From: Blastocladiella emersonii ATCC 22665
Lineage: Eukaryota > Blastocladiomycota > Blastocladiomycetes > Blastocladiales > Blastocladiaceae
NCBI GenBank assembly: GCA_025594325.1
Contig: JANHCV010000016.1
Span: 434,001 to 498,000, forward strand
Direction: 5' to 3'
Length of the DNA: 64,000 nucleotides
Positions 41,701 to 50,689 of this stretch are shown here, in pieces (position 1 is the first letter of the stretch; every line of letters starts with the position of its first letter). Position numbers and translations under genes: made by a program. Under the pieces are notes generated by a model that was not told the DNA's origin, ran no database searches, and saw only the letters and a list, made by a program, of their open reading frames with translations.

Positions 41701-42380
41701 ACCGGCAGGAGGACATGCCGTTCACGGCGGACGGGATCACGCCCGACCTGATCGTCAACCCGCACGCGATCCCGTCGCGCATGACGATCGGGCATCTCGT
41801 CGAGTGCATCCTGTCCAAGGTCGGGTCGCTGGTCGGGACCGAGGGCGACGCGACGCCGTTCACGGACCTGACGCTGCAGGAGATCTCGGACCGGCTGCGG
41901 CAGTGCGGGTACCAGCAGCGCGGGTTCGAGATCATGTACAACGGGCACACGGGCAAGAAGCTGCAGGCGCAGGTCTTCTTCGGGCCGACCTACTACCAGC
42001 GGCTGAAGCACATGGTCGACGACAAGATCCACAGCCGCGCGCGCGGGCCGCAGCAGATCCTGACGCGGCAGCCGGTCGAGGGCCGGTCGCGCGACGGCGG
42101 GCTGCGGTTCGGCGAGATGGAGCGCGACTGCTTCATCGCGCACGGCGCGGCGCAGTTCCTGCGCGACCGGCTGTTTATCAACTCGGACGCGTTCCGCGTG
42201 CACGTGTGCGACCTGTGCGGCCTGTTCGCGATCGCGGCGCCCAACAAGTACGAGTGCAAGTCGTGCTCCAACTCGGCCAAGATCTCGCAGGTGTTCATGC
42301 CGTACGCCGCCAAGCTGCTGTTCCAGGAGCTCATGGCCATGAACATTGCGCCCCGGCTCGTGCTCATGGAGCGGACGTGA
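38751..42380 (+). CDS. RPB2: RNA polymerase II second-largest subunit
   Basis: RPB2 is the beta-like catalytic half of RNA polymerase II. A single exon encodes 1209 residues, against 1224 in yeast and 1174 in human. Family blocks in order: [144 protein letters not shown], and the C-terminal zinc site CDLCGLFAI with [15 protein letters not shown] and the overall wording fit Pol II rather than Pol I or III. The start at 38751 begins [10 protein letters not shown] and follows a leader with no in-frame family residues. This is an excellent gene for phylogenetic placement of the source. Confidence 0.98.
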   Translation: MSYDDPLASFGGFGSPTHGGGAFGAGSSSEQITPEHCWAVIDSFFEGKGLVSQQIDSYEDFVKNEIQVIVDETPRLVLQQAPKYTGDDAAGRLRHEISFGQVYLSKPTNVDTFGIRPLFPQEARARNMTYTAPLLMDITKRTLRENTDAVDGDSDDVRWRATGTETCERVNVGKIPVMVGSEFCNLHGLGELELAAAGECSFDKGGYFIINGSEKVIIAQERTATNTVFVFSKSAPSPILYQAEIRSQAETGARTMSSFIVKLNRSNEITCSLPYILEDIPIVILFRALGLASDREILERICYDFGDDQMMEMLKPCIEHADIIHDREVALDYIGRRGRNTNLPRDQRIRYAHDLLERELLPHIGTTPGGETRKAFFIGYMVHRMLLAALGRRPVDDRDHFGKKRLDLAGPLLASLFKTFFQKFVKDINRNFHQAVEKSAEESFTITQCVNPNTITNGLRYALATGNWGDQKKFMETRAGVSQVLNRYTFASTLSHLRRLNTPIGREGKLAKPRQLHNTHWGMVCPAETPEGQACGLVKNLALMAYVSVGSPSGPVRQVLEEWAVENLEEISSSSLIHHTKVFVNGAWIGIHREPNSLIETLRGMRRENTGLHPEISIVRDIRDNEIRIYTDTGRIMRPLFVVHEDQHLLLRNEHVVRLMDEMDEYGWEDLLHEGIVEYMDTEEEEMAMICMTPEDLAESRGDPVVDKSKTDKTARLKSRKPGEYCKKWSHCEIHPSMILGICASIVPFPDHNQSPRNTYQSAMGKQAMGVYLTNFQHRMDTLANLLYYPQRPLVATRAMKYLRFRELPAGQNAIVAIACYSGYNQEDSIIMNQSSIDRGLFRSIYYRSYFDAEKAVGAKEHETFEKPTRESTLKLRRGDYSLLDEDGVIAPGTLVKGEDIIIGKTAPLPLDSNEMGTRTTQTKRDVSTALKSTERGYVDHVLVTTNQEGFKSVKVRVRSTRVPQMGDKFASRHGQKGTVGMTYRQEDMPFTADGITPDLIVNPHAIPSRMTIGHLVECILSKVGSLVGTEGDATPFTDLTLQEISDRLRQCGYQQRGFEIMYNGHTGKKLQAQVFFGPTYYQRLKHMVDDKIHSRARGPQQILTRQPVEGRSRDGGLRFGEMERDCFIAHGAAQFLRDRLFINSDAFRVHVCDLCGLFAIAAPNKYECKSCSNSAKISQVFMPYAAKLLFQELMAMNIAPRLVLMERT

Positions 42381-42778
42381 GGCGTGTGTCTATGTGTGTG
42401 TGCGAATGGAATGGTTGATTATTGCTACTTTGGTCGTCATGGAATCGTGTCTCGCACCGCGCGCGCAAAGTGTCTCGCGGCGGCGACGGGGTCAGGCGAG
42501 TCAACGTGAGCCGGCGCGGGGCGCTGCAGCCAGAGCGCGCGAAGTGGAGCGAACCGAGGGGGGCCGGGGACCGGTATATAACCCAGCAGGGCCCCCCGAG
42601 GCCGTCTACGCTCCCGCACGCACGCATCGACACGCACTACCACGAAGCATCCGCCGCGCGGCCCGCTCGACGACGCGACCGATCGCGCGCGCTAACCGTT
42701 GCGCGACCGACCCGGCGCACCCTTCCCACGACTTGACTATATCTACACGACACCGTGCAACCCGTCGTCGTCGCCGCC
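42381..42778. promoter_or_regulatory. SPT2 promoter with TATATAA and TGTCTCGC motifs
   Basis: Between RPB2 and SPT2, about 400 bases carry TGTCTCGCACC at 42448-42458, a second TGTCTCGCGG at 42471-42480, and TATATAA at 42575-42581, roughly 200 bases before the ATG at 42779. Confidence 0.6.
42448..42458 (+). promoter_or_regulatory. Recurrent 11-mer TGTCTCGCACC, copy 4
   Basis: Exact copy between RPB2 and SPT2, with a partial second TGTCTCGC at 42471 and a TATATAA 120 bases downstream. Confidence 0.55.
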
Positions 42779-44424
42779 ATGGATGTACGTCGCCATCGCT
42801 AGAGTGCGGAACCCGCGCGATCCGTGACTCACCCTTTCGTGGGCCTCTCCAGTTTGACGAGCTCATGCGGCTGGCCGAGCAGCAGTCGCGCGCGAGCGAC
42901 AGCGCGGCCGAGCAGCTCAAGGCCCGCAAGGAGGCCGACGAGGCGCGCCGCCGCCGCGAGGAGCGCGAGCGCCGCGACGAGCAGGACCGCATCCAGCGCA
43001 TGAAGGAGGCGGCCGAGCGCGCCCGCCAGCAGGCCGCCCGCGCCGACAAGGAGGTCGCGCTCGTTCGCCGTAACCTCGCGCCGTCGCCTGCACCCGCCGT
43101 GGCGGCTGCCGCGGCACCGGCTAGGGCGAAGCGGCGCGCCGAAGATGGTGACGGCGATCGGAGGCCGGCCAAACGGCCCGCGTCGTCCGCGTCGTCGCGG
43201 CCCACCAACGGCCGGTCCTCGGCTCCGCTCGGATCCCCGCCCGCGCGCCCGCTCTCGTTCGACGAGCTCATGAACGCCGCCGGCAAGGTCCGCCCCGACG
43301 ACCTGCGCGCCGTCACGGTGAAATCGGCGCGCACGCGGTCGCCGTCCCCACCACCACCTCGACCACGGCACCGCGACGATGCTACGCGGCGTGACCCTCC
43401 CCGCTCGCGGGCCGACGACCGTGACCGTGACCGTGACCGTGACCGTGACCGAGATCGCGCAAGGCCGCCACCATCTCGATCTGCTGCTGCTGGTTCATCC
43501 TCCTCGAGCGACCGCCCGCCCGTGCGACGATCGGCGGGCGACCTGCCTGCCCTTCCTTCCTCTGCCGCTTCGTCGTCGCGCCCACGCCCGCCAGTATCGC
43601 AGTCCGCCTCGGGCGTCGGCCGGCTCCCGCCACCACCACGGCCACGAAACCGTTCCCCTCCCCCAGTCCGGCGCCGGTCTCGATCCCGCTCGCCCGTGTC
43701 CCGCTCGTCGCGCGACCCGCCACCAAGGCGACCGCCAACAGACACCCGCCGCCCATCTGCCTCGTCTGCCGCACCCGCTCGCCGCCGCATGCGCTCCGTC
43801 TCGCCCCCGCCACCACCACGGCCGCGCGACCCGGCGTCGCGCCCGCCCGTGCAGCGGACTGGGTCCGGCTCGTCGTCGGCATCCGCGAGCCGACCGCCCG
43901 TGCAGCGCAGTACCAGCACGGTCCCCGGTGCACCACGACCGCCCGTCTCGCGGTCCGGTGCGTCGTCCGCGGGCGCTGTGGGCGGGGCTCGTCGACCACC
44001 CGTCTCCGCCGGTGCGTCGCGCCCACCCGTCTCGGCTCGCGCAGGCTCCGGTGCCGCGCCGCGCCGCCCGCTCCCGCCCGGCAGCCGCCGCCCCGACTCG
44101 CGCAGCACGGCGCGGCGCGGGCGCGACGCGTACGACGACGAGGACGACGACATGGACAGTTTCATCGAGGATGACGAGGACGACGACGGGTACGGGTACG
44201 GCCACGACGAGGACACGAACGTGTCGTCGGTGATCGCTGGCCTGTTCGGCCGCCGCCACCTCCGCCCCATCCTGTACTCGGACGACGAGGACATGGAGGC
44301 GTCGTACGGCGATGCCTTCAACGAGGAGAGGCGGTCTGAACTCCTCGCGCGGAAGGAGGACGAGCGCGCGGAGGCCGAGGAGCGCGAGCGCCGCAGAAAG
44401 CGCAAGGAGTTGGCGAGGAGGTGA
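42779..44424 (+). CDS. SPT2: SPT2-type chromatin protein
   Basis: SPT2 is a histone H3-H4 binding chromatin factor that suppresses cryptic transcription. A six-base coding exon (42779-42784, ATG GAT) is spliced over a 68-base GTACGT intron to 42853-44424, giving 525 residues that begin MDFDELMRLAEQQ. The same FDELM wording recurs near residue 145. The middle is Arg/Pro/Ser-rich with RPPV-type repeats and an Asp-Arg run coded by a GACCGT repeat (43417-43452). The C-terminal SPT2 domain is clear: DDDMDSFIEDDEDDD, SSVIAGLFGR, DDEDMEASYGDAFNEERRS, and a terminal helix of charged residues, matching the human DDDMDSFID, SSVIRNLFG and AMEASFAEI series. The tiny first exon is unusual but forced by the frame. 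Confidence 0.9.
43417..43452 (+). repeat. GACCGT hexamer repeat in SPT2 coding
   Basis: Five exact GACCGT units followed by one GACCGA encode alternating Asp-Arg. The unit length keeps the frame. It lies in the disordered middle of SPT2 and is likely to vary in length between strains. Confidence 0.8.
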
Positions 44425-44716
44425 GATGAAAATATACTTTGATGGCGTGTCAATCTTTCTCGTTTGTGGTGCTCAGTGTTGAGCGTGCCGTGGTCGATGC
44501 GTGTGAGGGCTAAGTTCAGTGGAAGATGGTTCTGAAGTAGCGAGCGAGTCGAGACGGCAGAGGGGAGGTCGGAGCGTCGCGTACGCGACGGTCATCGACG
44601 CGTGACCGCGTTCCCGATGCACGCTCTCTCGCTCGCGTTGTGCAGCCAGCGTCATTGAATGCCGAATGATGGTGTATTATGTACAGGGGGCACAATGGGA
44701 GAATGATACAAGCGCC

Positions 44717-46900
44717 TTACTCCTCGGCGTACGACGGGTCGACGAGCGACGGGACCGGCAGCCCCGCGCGGTGCTGGAGAATCTTCTTCTGGATGTGGGG
44801 CCAGAAGTGCTTGACGCCGTACGCCTCGACGAGCTCGGGCCGCGTCCAGTCGTTGCCGTGGACGTGGCCGCGGCACGTCGCGGCGCCGCAGTTGCACTTG
44901 AACAGCGGGCGAGGCTCAGCGTCGGCCGTCGCATAGTCGAACGTCAGCTCGTCGCCCTTCTTGATGTCGCGGCGCGCGACCATCGTGTCGTAGCCCGTGT
45001 AGACCAGGTTCGGGTCGCAGTTGTGGTTGGTGAAGTAGCTCGGGTCCTCGTCGTACAGCGGCGGCGCGATCCACACGTCGTCCTCGGCCTGCTCGCCCAT
45101 GTGGTTGATGAAGGCCACGCGCCACGGCGCCATGGCCGCAATGTCGACTTCGTGCCGCAGGTACGTCTCGATCGGCCCGCGGAATAGCACCTCGCCCGCC
45201 GCAATGTCGGCCCCGGCAAACTGCCCGCGGCCCGCCGTCGGCGACGAACGCACCTCGACCTTGGGGCTCATGTAGTAGTCGTTGCCGTGGTACCACAGGT
45301 CGACGAGTGGCGCGCCCGCGGCACCCGCAGTCTCGTAGCTCGGACGCCCGCGCGGCACCGTAGTCCCGACCGTCCGCTTCGCCGTCAGCTCCTCGGCCAG
45401 GAACCCGAGCACCTCCTCGGGCGATGTCTCCTTGGCCGCGTACGACGAGTACTCGGCCGCCGCGTATCCGAGCTTCGGGTACGCGCGCAGCGTGAAGTGG
45501 CCGTCGCGCAGCGTCGCCGAGACCATGACGGCAGCCGCCGCCGGGTCGTCCTTGAACGCCGCCAGGTTCTCGTCCTCCTCGTCCTCGTCGTCGTACACGT
45601 CGAGCGCGACCACGGTCGCGTGCGAGAACTCGAGTCCACGGCGCACCGCAGCCACCAGGTCCGACGTGTCGTCGAGCAGCTCCTTGTCGCAGTCGAAGTA
45701 CTCGCGCAGCAGCGTCGCCCCGGGCACGGAGTCCGCGCGCATGCTGCCGGCGTGCTCGGACGGCGCGTACGACTTCTTGGCATCCGCATCAGCGGGCCGG
45801 TGCGCGTCGAGGACCGCGCGCACGCGCTTGCGCAGGGCGAGCGGGAGGTGGAACATGCCGAGGTGCGACTCGCCGTCGTAGTGGTCGAGGTCCTCGGACC
45901 CGTCGAACACGCGGCGCCGGATGTTGGCGTCGACGAGCGCCGGGCTCATGGCCGTCGGCGCGAGGTGCAGGTCCGACTGCGTCGCGTAGTAGAACTGGAA
46001 TGTCGAACCGACGCTCTCGACGCGCTGCGCGGCAACGTGAACGTGCGGGAACTGGCGCGCAAGGGCAGGGAGGAGGCCGAGACTCGTCGTGTCGCGCTCC
46101 GCGGCCGCGACCACGCCGCCGGGCGCCAGGAGCACGTCCGCGACGTGCGACAGGTGCGCGGCCGACGCCGCGACGTGGTCGACGAGCACCACGTCGTACT
46201 TGGCGTGCTGGCCCGACGACGCCCGCGACAGGAACGACTCGACGGTGACGTGCTTGACGCGGGCTTTGCGCAGAATGTCCGACACGTCGTCGTACTTGAA
46301 CTCGGCCGTCGTGTTGGCCGCAACCTCGATGTCGTAGTACGACTCGACGCGCGCCGTGTCACGAGCGGCGGCGCCCGACGCCGTCTCTTGGTCGAGGCCG
46401 GACACCCACACGATGTCGGTTAGCGTGAAGTGGCGAAGCGCCTCGGCGACCACCGACGCGCCGAGCGGGCCGAGGATGAGCACCTTGCGGGGCGTCGGGT
46501 CTAAGGCGCGCACCGTGTCAGTTCATGGAGGGCTTGCCGCTGCAGAGCCAAGTAACGTACGCCAGAGAAGCGCTGCATGCGTGAGCGACTCGGACCACAC
46601 GCGCTCGTCCGCGGGGCACAGCTGCGGCACGCCGCCGAGGACGAGGCAGTCGGCCGTCCGCGTCGGAGTGCGCGAGGCCGCCGCGGGTGCGGGCGCCGGA
46701 CTCGGGGCCAGGAACGACGCGGGCTGGATGGACTGCGGCGTGCCGTCGAGGTTGACGGTGATGGAGATGTAGCCGAGGCTCGCAAGCGTGGCGACCGACG
46801 CCAGGACCGCTAGGGCGGCAGTACCCGTCCACGACGACGCCGATGGCGCGACCTTGGAAGTCGAAGGCCGTGACGACGCGGCGCGAGACGTGGTTGACAT
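44717..46900 (-). CDS. SET-domain protein fused to degenerate spermidine-synthase-like and SpeD-like domains
   Basis: Two exons (46900-46561 and 46500-44717) over a 60-base GTACGT intron give 707 residues. Order: N-terminal membrane segment about 27-50 (ALAVLASVATLASLGYISITV); a Rossmann domain about 119-345 like spermidine synthase (KVLILGPLGASVVAEAL, YDVVLVDHVAAS, and C-terminal LDHYDGESHLGMFHLPLALRKRV) but with the GGGDG SAM loop replaced by GPLGA and no N-terminal YQ/LDG strand domain; a domain about 373-490 like bacterial AdoMet decarboxylase (LLREYFDCDKELLDD, ATVVALDVY, HFTLRAYPKLGYAA, LTAKRTVGTTVPRG) in which the E-S-H site reads D-G-H, the catalytic His is Arg and the catalytic Cys is Ser; then a SET domain about 525-655 with NHNCDPN, ELTFDY and post-SET CNCGAATCRG. 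The first two domains look catalytically dead; the SET core looks intact. Confidence 0.82.
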
Positions 46901-47334
46901 GATGTTGAGGGACTGCGCCAGCGCAGCGAAACAAGTTCCGAGTATTCTTGTGAGGGGAGCGGGGGCAGGCGCGGGGCACAGCCCGCTTTTGACGCTCGCC
47001 GAACGGCGCGGTCAAGCGAGTCATGATGCTGAACTGCGCCACGCGAAACCATGGCTAAGCCACCACCAGAGCCACCACGCGCCGCGAGCGTGATGAGCCG
47101 CGACAGGCCATCGCGCGACACGAGCGGGAGGCCGGGCGCACGGTCGAAGCACGCGCGCGGCCCTCTCACGAGTGGGCGTGCTGCCCGCGGCCGCCGCCTC
47201 GCTCTGCACGAGCGACCCGTACGACTCTGTGCCCTCGAGGACTCTGCGCCCGCCCGCCTGCTGCTCTTCGCGTGCTACCACCGACGCCGTCCCCAGCCAG
47301 CGCGACGGCGACCACTCGCACCACCGCCATCATC
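46901..47334. promoter_or_regulatory. Divergent region between the SET-fusion gene and an orphan gene
   Basis: About 430 bases with no gene. GC-rich, with CCACCA-rich leader sequence toward the plus-strand start. No copy of the TGTCTCGCACC motif was found. Confidence 0.35.
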
Positions 47335-49417
47335 ATGTCCGCCGGCCCGCCCACCAACCTCGACACCGCACCGGCGGTGCCTGCGCCGCCCGACTCGGCC
47401 CAGGTCCCCGTCGACGACATGCACCGGCTTCCCGCTGCGGACTTTGGCCTATACGACTTCGCCGGCCACGACTCGGTCATCTTCCAGAACACGGGCCTGT
47501 TCGACGTCCAGCTCGCCTCGCTCGTCCGCCCCCTCGAGGACACCACGTACCTGCACCTACTGGAGCGCATGTTCGAGCCCAACGCAGGCTACTCGCACGA
47601 GACGGACGAGCGCGTCGCGACGCCCGAGGCGCTGCTCGCGCGCGCCTCCGAGTCGTTCGATCTCGCCGCAGACGAGCAGCGCCGCGCGCGTCCTGGCTAC
47701 CTGTCGCGCCTCACCTCGTTCGCCCTGCTCGCGTGCAAGAAGCGAGTCTACGACGCAGCCCGCCCGCTGTGGCTCTCGGTCATGGGCCCCGAGGCCCCTC
47801 TCTGTACGCTCGCTCGTCCTTGCCGCCGCGCCGTGGCGCACCGCCCCCGTCACCTCCGCGGCCAGCACGCTGACCCGTCCCCGCACGTGCCCAAACAATC
47901 ATGTAGTCGCCAGCAAGGACTCGCGCCCTGTGCCGATCCAGAACGGCGCTCCTGTCGCCGCCGCCGCCGCCGCCACCGCGGCCGAGGCGCGGACCGAGGC
48001 CGTGTGGACCTTCAGCAACACGCACATGCACGCCTGCTTCGCGGCCACGAACGCGCAGCTCGACCGCATCATCGCCACCCTCCCGCCCGTCACCGACTTG
48101 CGCGCCACGGTCACGCTCGCCACCCGCGCCCCGCCCGGCCCTACTGCGCGGTACGCGTACTTCAGCCCGCGCCAGCCGCACCACACGTCGATGGCGCGGG
48201 CCATGCCCGGCGCAGCCACCGGCAACGTCACCATGCCCGTCGTCGTGGGCGACGTCGTCCCCGTCAACGGCGTGTACTACTGGTCGTACCTCGTCGTGCC
48301 CCATGGCGTGGTCCCTGGCCAGCACCTCGCCGACGTTCTCGCCAGCACTGGCGTCGCCGCCGCCGCCCGCGTCGACATCCACAACACCGGTATCCCCGCG
48401 CAGGCCCGCCTCGTCCTACTCGAGGATCGCCCCGACCTCAACCTAGCCTCGTGGACGCCGCCCAACTTGGCGGCCCCGGTGACCGTCGTCGCCGAATCCG
48501 AGCGGTCGTACGTGGGCTACGGGCTCGACGCCGAGATCGAGGGCCTGCGTCGGTGCGTGTCGTCGTCTTGAGTAACCGCGTCTGCCGCCCACTGACCTTT
48601 CCGCTCCCGCACCACCTCCAGGCTCGCGTGGCCCGTGGCCGTCCTGCTCAAGTACAACCCGATCGCCGAGAACACGGACGTGACCATCGAGCCCCGCGAC
48701 AAGCTCGCCGCCGCCGCAGGAGATGAGGAGGAGGAGCAGAAGACTGGGACCGCGGGCGGCGACAAAATGGATGTCGACCCGACCGCGCCGCGGCAGCGCA
48801 CCAGCATCGAAAAGGAGACCGGCGCGGCCGAGATCGACGCCAAGGACGCGGCGTACCTTCTTCGGCTCGGCACCCGCACCGCGGCGGACTACCTCGTCTC
48901 GTCGCGGCGCGGCAAGGCCAAGGCCAAGGACCGCGGCACCAGTTCGTCGGCACCGTCGTCGACGGCGGCCTCGGGCCGCGCACCACCCGCCGCATCGGCG
49001 TCCAACCCGCAAGCACGCGCCGCCGCCGGTCGTAACCCGAGCGGCAAGCGGGACCAGTTCTACAAGCGCCGGCAAGCGCTCGTCAAGGAGTCCGTGACGT
49101 GCGCCGAGGAGATCGCCAAGGGCAACCGCCCCCGCACCACGCCGCGCATCGAGAACCACCTGCTGCTCAACGAGATGCGCGACAATGGCGACCCGTCCTA
49201 CGCGCTCGTGTACAAGTCCAACAACAAGTACTACCTGTACGCCGCGCCCGGGCGCCCGCGTGGGGCCATGGACCAGTGGGTCCGCAAGACGGTGCGCACG
49301 CAGACCGCGTACGAGCTCGAGCTCAAGCACAACAACTTTCCGACCTTCGAGGTGCTGACCAAGGCGCTCAAGGGCGCGCCGTTCCTCGACATGGAGCTCA
49401 TCTTCGGCCTGTGCTGA
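47335..49417 (+). CDS. Unrecognised three-exon protein of 636 residues
   Basis: Exons 47335-47803, 47907-48552 and 48622-49417 join in phase (donors GTACGC and GTGCGT; branch CTGAC in both introns). No family is recognised. Residues 1-155 begin MSAGPPTNLD and contain DSVIFQNTGLFDVQLASLVRP and a helical region. Exon 2 contains VWTFSNTHMHACFAAT, PVNGVYYWSYLVVPHG and RLVLLEDRPDLNLASW, beta-rich and probably a folded domain. Exon 3 has a disordered acidic and Ala/Ser linker, then a conserved-looking C-terminus (RDQFYKRRQALVKES, TPRIENHLLLNEM, YALVYKSNNKYYLYA, QWVRKTVRTQTAYELELK, APFLDMELIFGLC). It lies between the two polyamine-related genes; any link to them is unknown. Confidence 0.7.
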
Positions 49418-50689
49418 GCAAAGTTCAGGGAGTTGCCTCTCTTGTGAGGGCGGACGGACGGACGGAATGACGGCGCGCCGCTAGGGCTAGAGCGCGGCCG
49501 CTGAGCATGACGGGCTTGAGGGAGCCGGAAGATGCGTGGAGGGAAACGATTTCTGGCGGAATAATACAACCGTAGCCAGCTTATCTCGGCGCTGGGCGGC
49601 AGAGTAACGACGAAGTTTGGGTTAGAGGTGAGCACAACGACTTAAGGCGAGACGTGTCACGAACATGGCCATCAGAGCCGCGATCAGCGACTCACACTTT
49701 CAGGGCTTGGGACTCCGGAGCAACTCAACCGCACGCACTCGAACAAGCGGGAGAAACTCGATGCACAAAAGCTCACCTCTGGCTGTAAACCCGCTCCAGT
49801 GCAACGGCTACGACCGCGCCGTCAACGGCCATGGCCGCGGAACCACAGTTCGCATGCTAGCGCGAGTGAAGATGCTTCCATCGCGACTAGTCAGGCCTTC
49901 TCCGCGAGCTAGTGCGCGTTTTCCCCTGCCGTTTGACAAGCACCAAGCAGTCCTGGTCAGTGGCAGGGACATGAAAACGCGCACCAGACCACCGGCAGGG
50001 ACACGAACGCTTCGGCCGAATGCACCGCGTGCAATCGAGATCGACGCCCCTTTTCGCAAGGTCTCTAATTGGCGATCGCTGCGGTTCGGCGCACCAGGTC
50101 TGGTGTTCAGAGCTCGAGCGGATGTAACGTTTCAGCCGGGTCGACGCGTGTGGACCCGTGGCGCATCGCGAACCTGGTACAGGCTTTGGTTGCGGCGCAG
50201 CGTTGCAGTCCACAGCCGCGCCGCGTTTAGCCGGGTGGCGTGACGTGGACGTACGAGCCTCGTCGACGCACCCGTGCCTACCGTACCTCGGGGAGCACAC
50301 GCGAGGGTAACTGATCTCCCCGAGCAGTGTCCATGCTGATCCACCCGGTGGACAGTGTTGAGCGCTCGGCATGATTCGTCTGAGCAAGTGCTGAGTCCTG
50401 GCCGTGCGACAATAGCAGGACGCGACGCGTTTCAAGGCGGATGGGGTGGGTGTGGCTGCTGCTGCGCCACCAAGCATTGCAGCCGCAGCCTCCCATGAGC
50501 CATGAGCCACACCATCGGCGCTTCCCTCGTGAGGTTTTCCCGGCGTGGGTGACGCAGGAAAAGTATATAACCACGTCGCGCCCGCCACTAATCCAATCTA
50601 CTCATCAAACCTTCCATTGCTGGCTGGCCCAGCTCTTCTCTCCTCCCCCACACCCGCTCCGCCCATCTACTCCCACAGCCATCTCGACG
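49418..50689. other. 1.27-kb intergenic region upstream of the AdoMetDC-spermidine synthase gene
   Basis: Lower GC than coding DNA. A CGGA tetramer repeat lies near 49450. GGCAGGGACA occurs twice (49962-49971 and 49994-50003). CGCGACGCGT lies at 50421-50430 and TATATAA at 50564-50570, about 120 bases before the ATG at 50690. One open frame of about 190 codons (49665-50243) has no coding character that I trust. Confidence 0.5.
50564..50570 (+). promoter_or_regulatory. TATA box (TATATAA)
   Basis: This is the only TATA-like element close upstream of the fusion gene starting at 50690. The spacing of about 120 bases to the ATG leaves a leader of roughly 90 bases. Confidence 0.5.

Noticed and set aside
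39567-42203. An 878-codon open frame antisense to RPB2
   Set aside because: It is a mirror of GC3-rich coding sequence; the product is a monotonous Arg/Val/His/Leu mix and the RPB2 strand is certain.
49665-50243. A 192-codon plus-strand frame in the 1.27-kb gap
   Set aside because: Composition is intergenic, no splice or leader signals, and the residues show no folded pattern.
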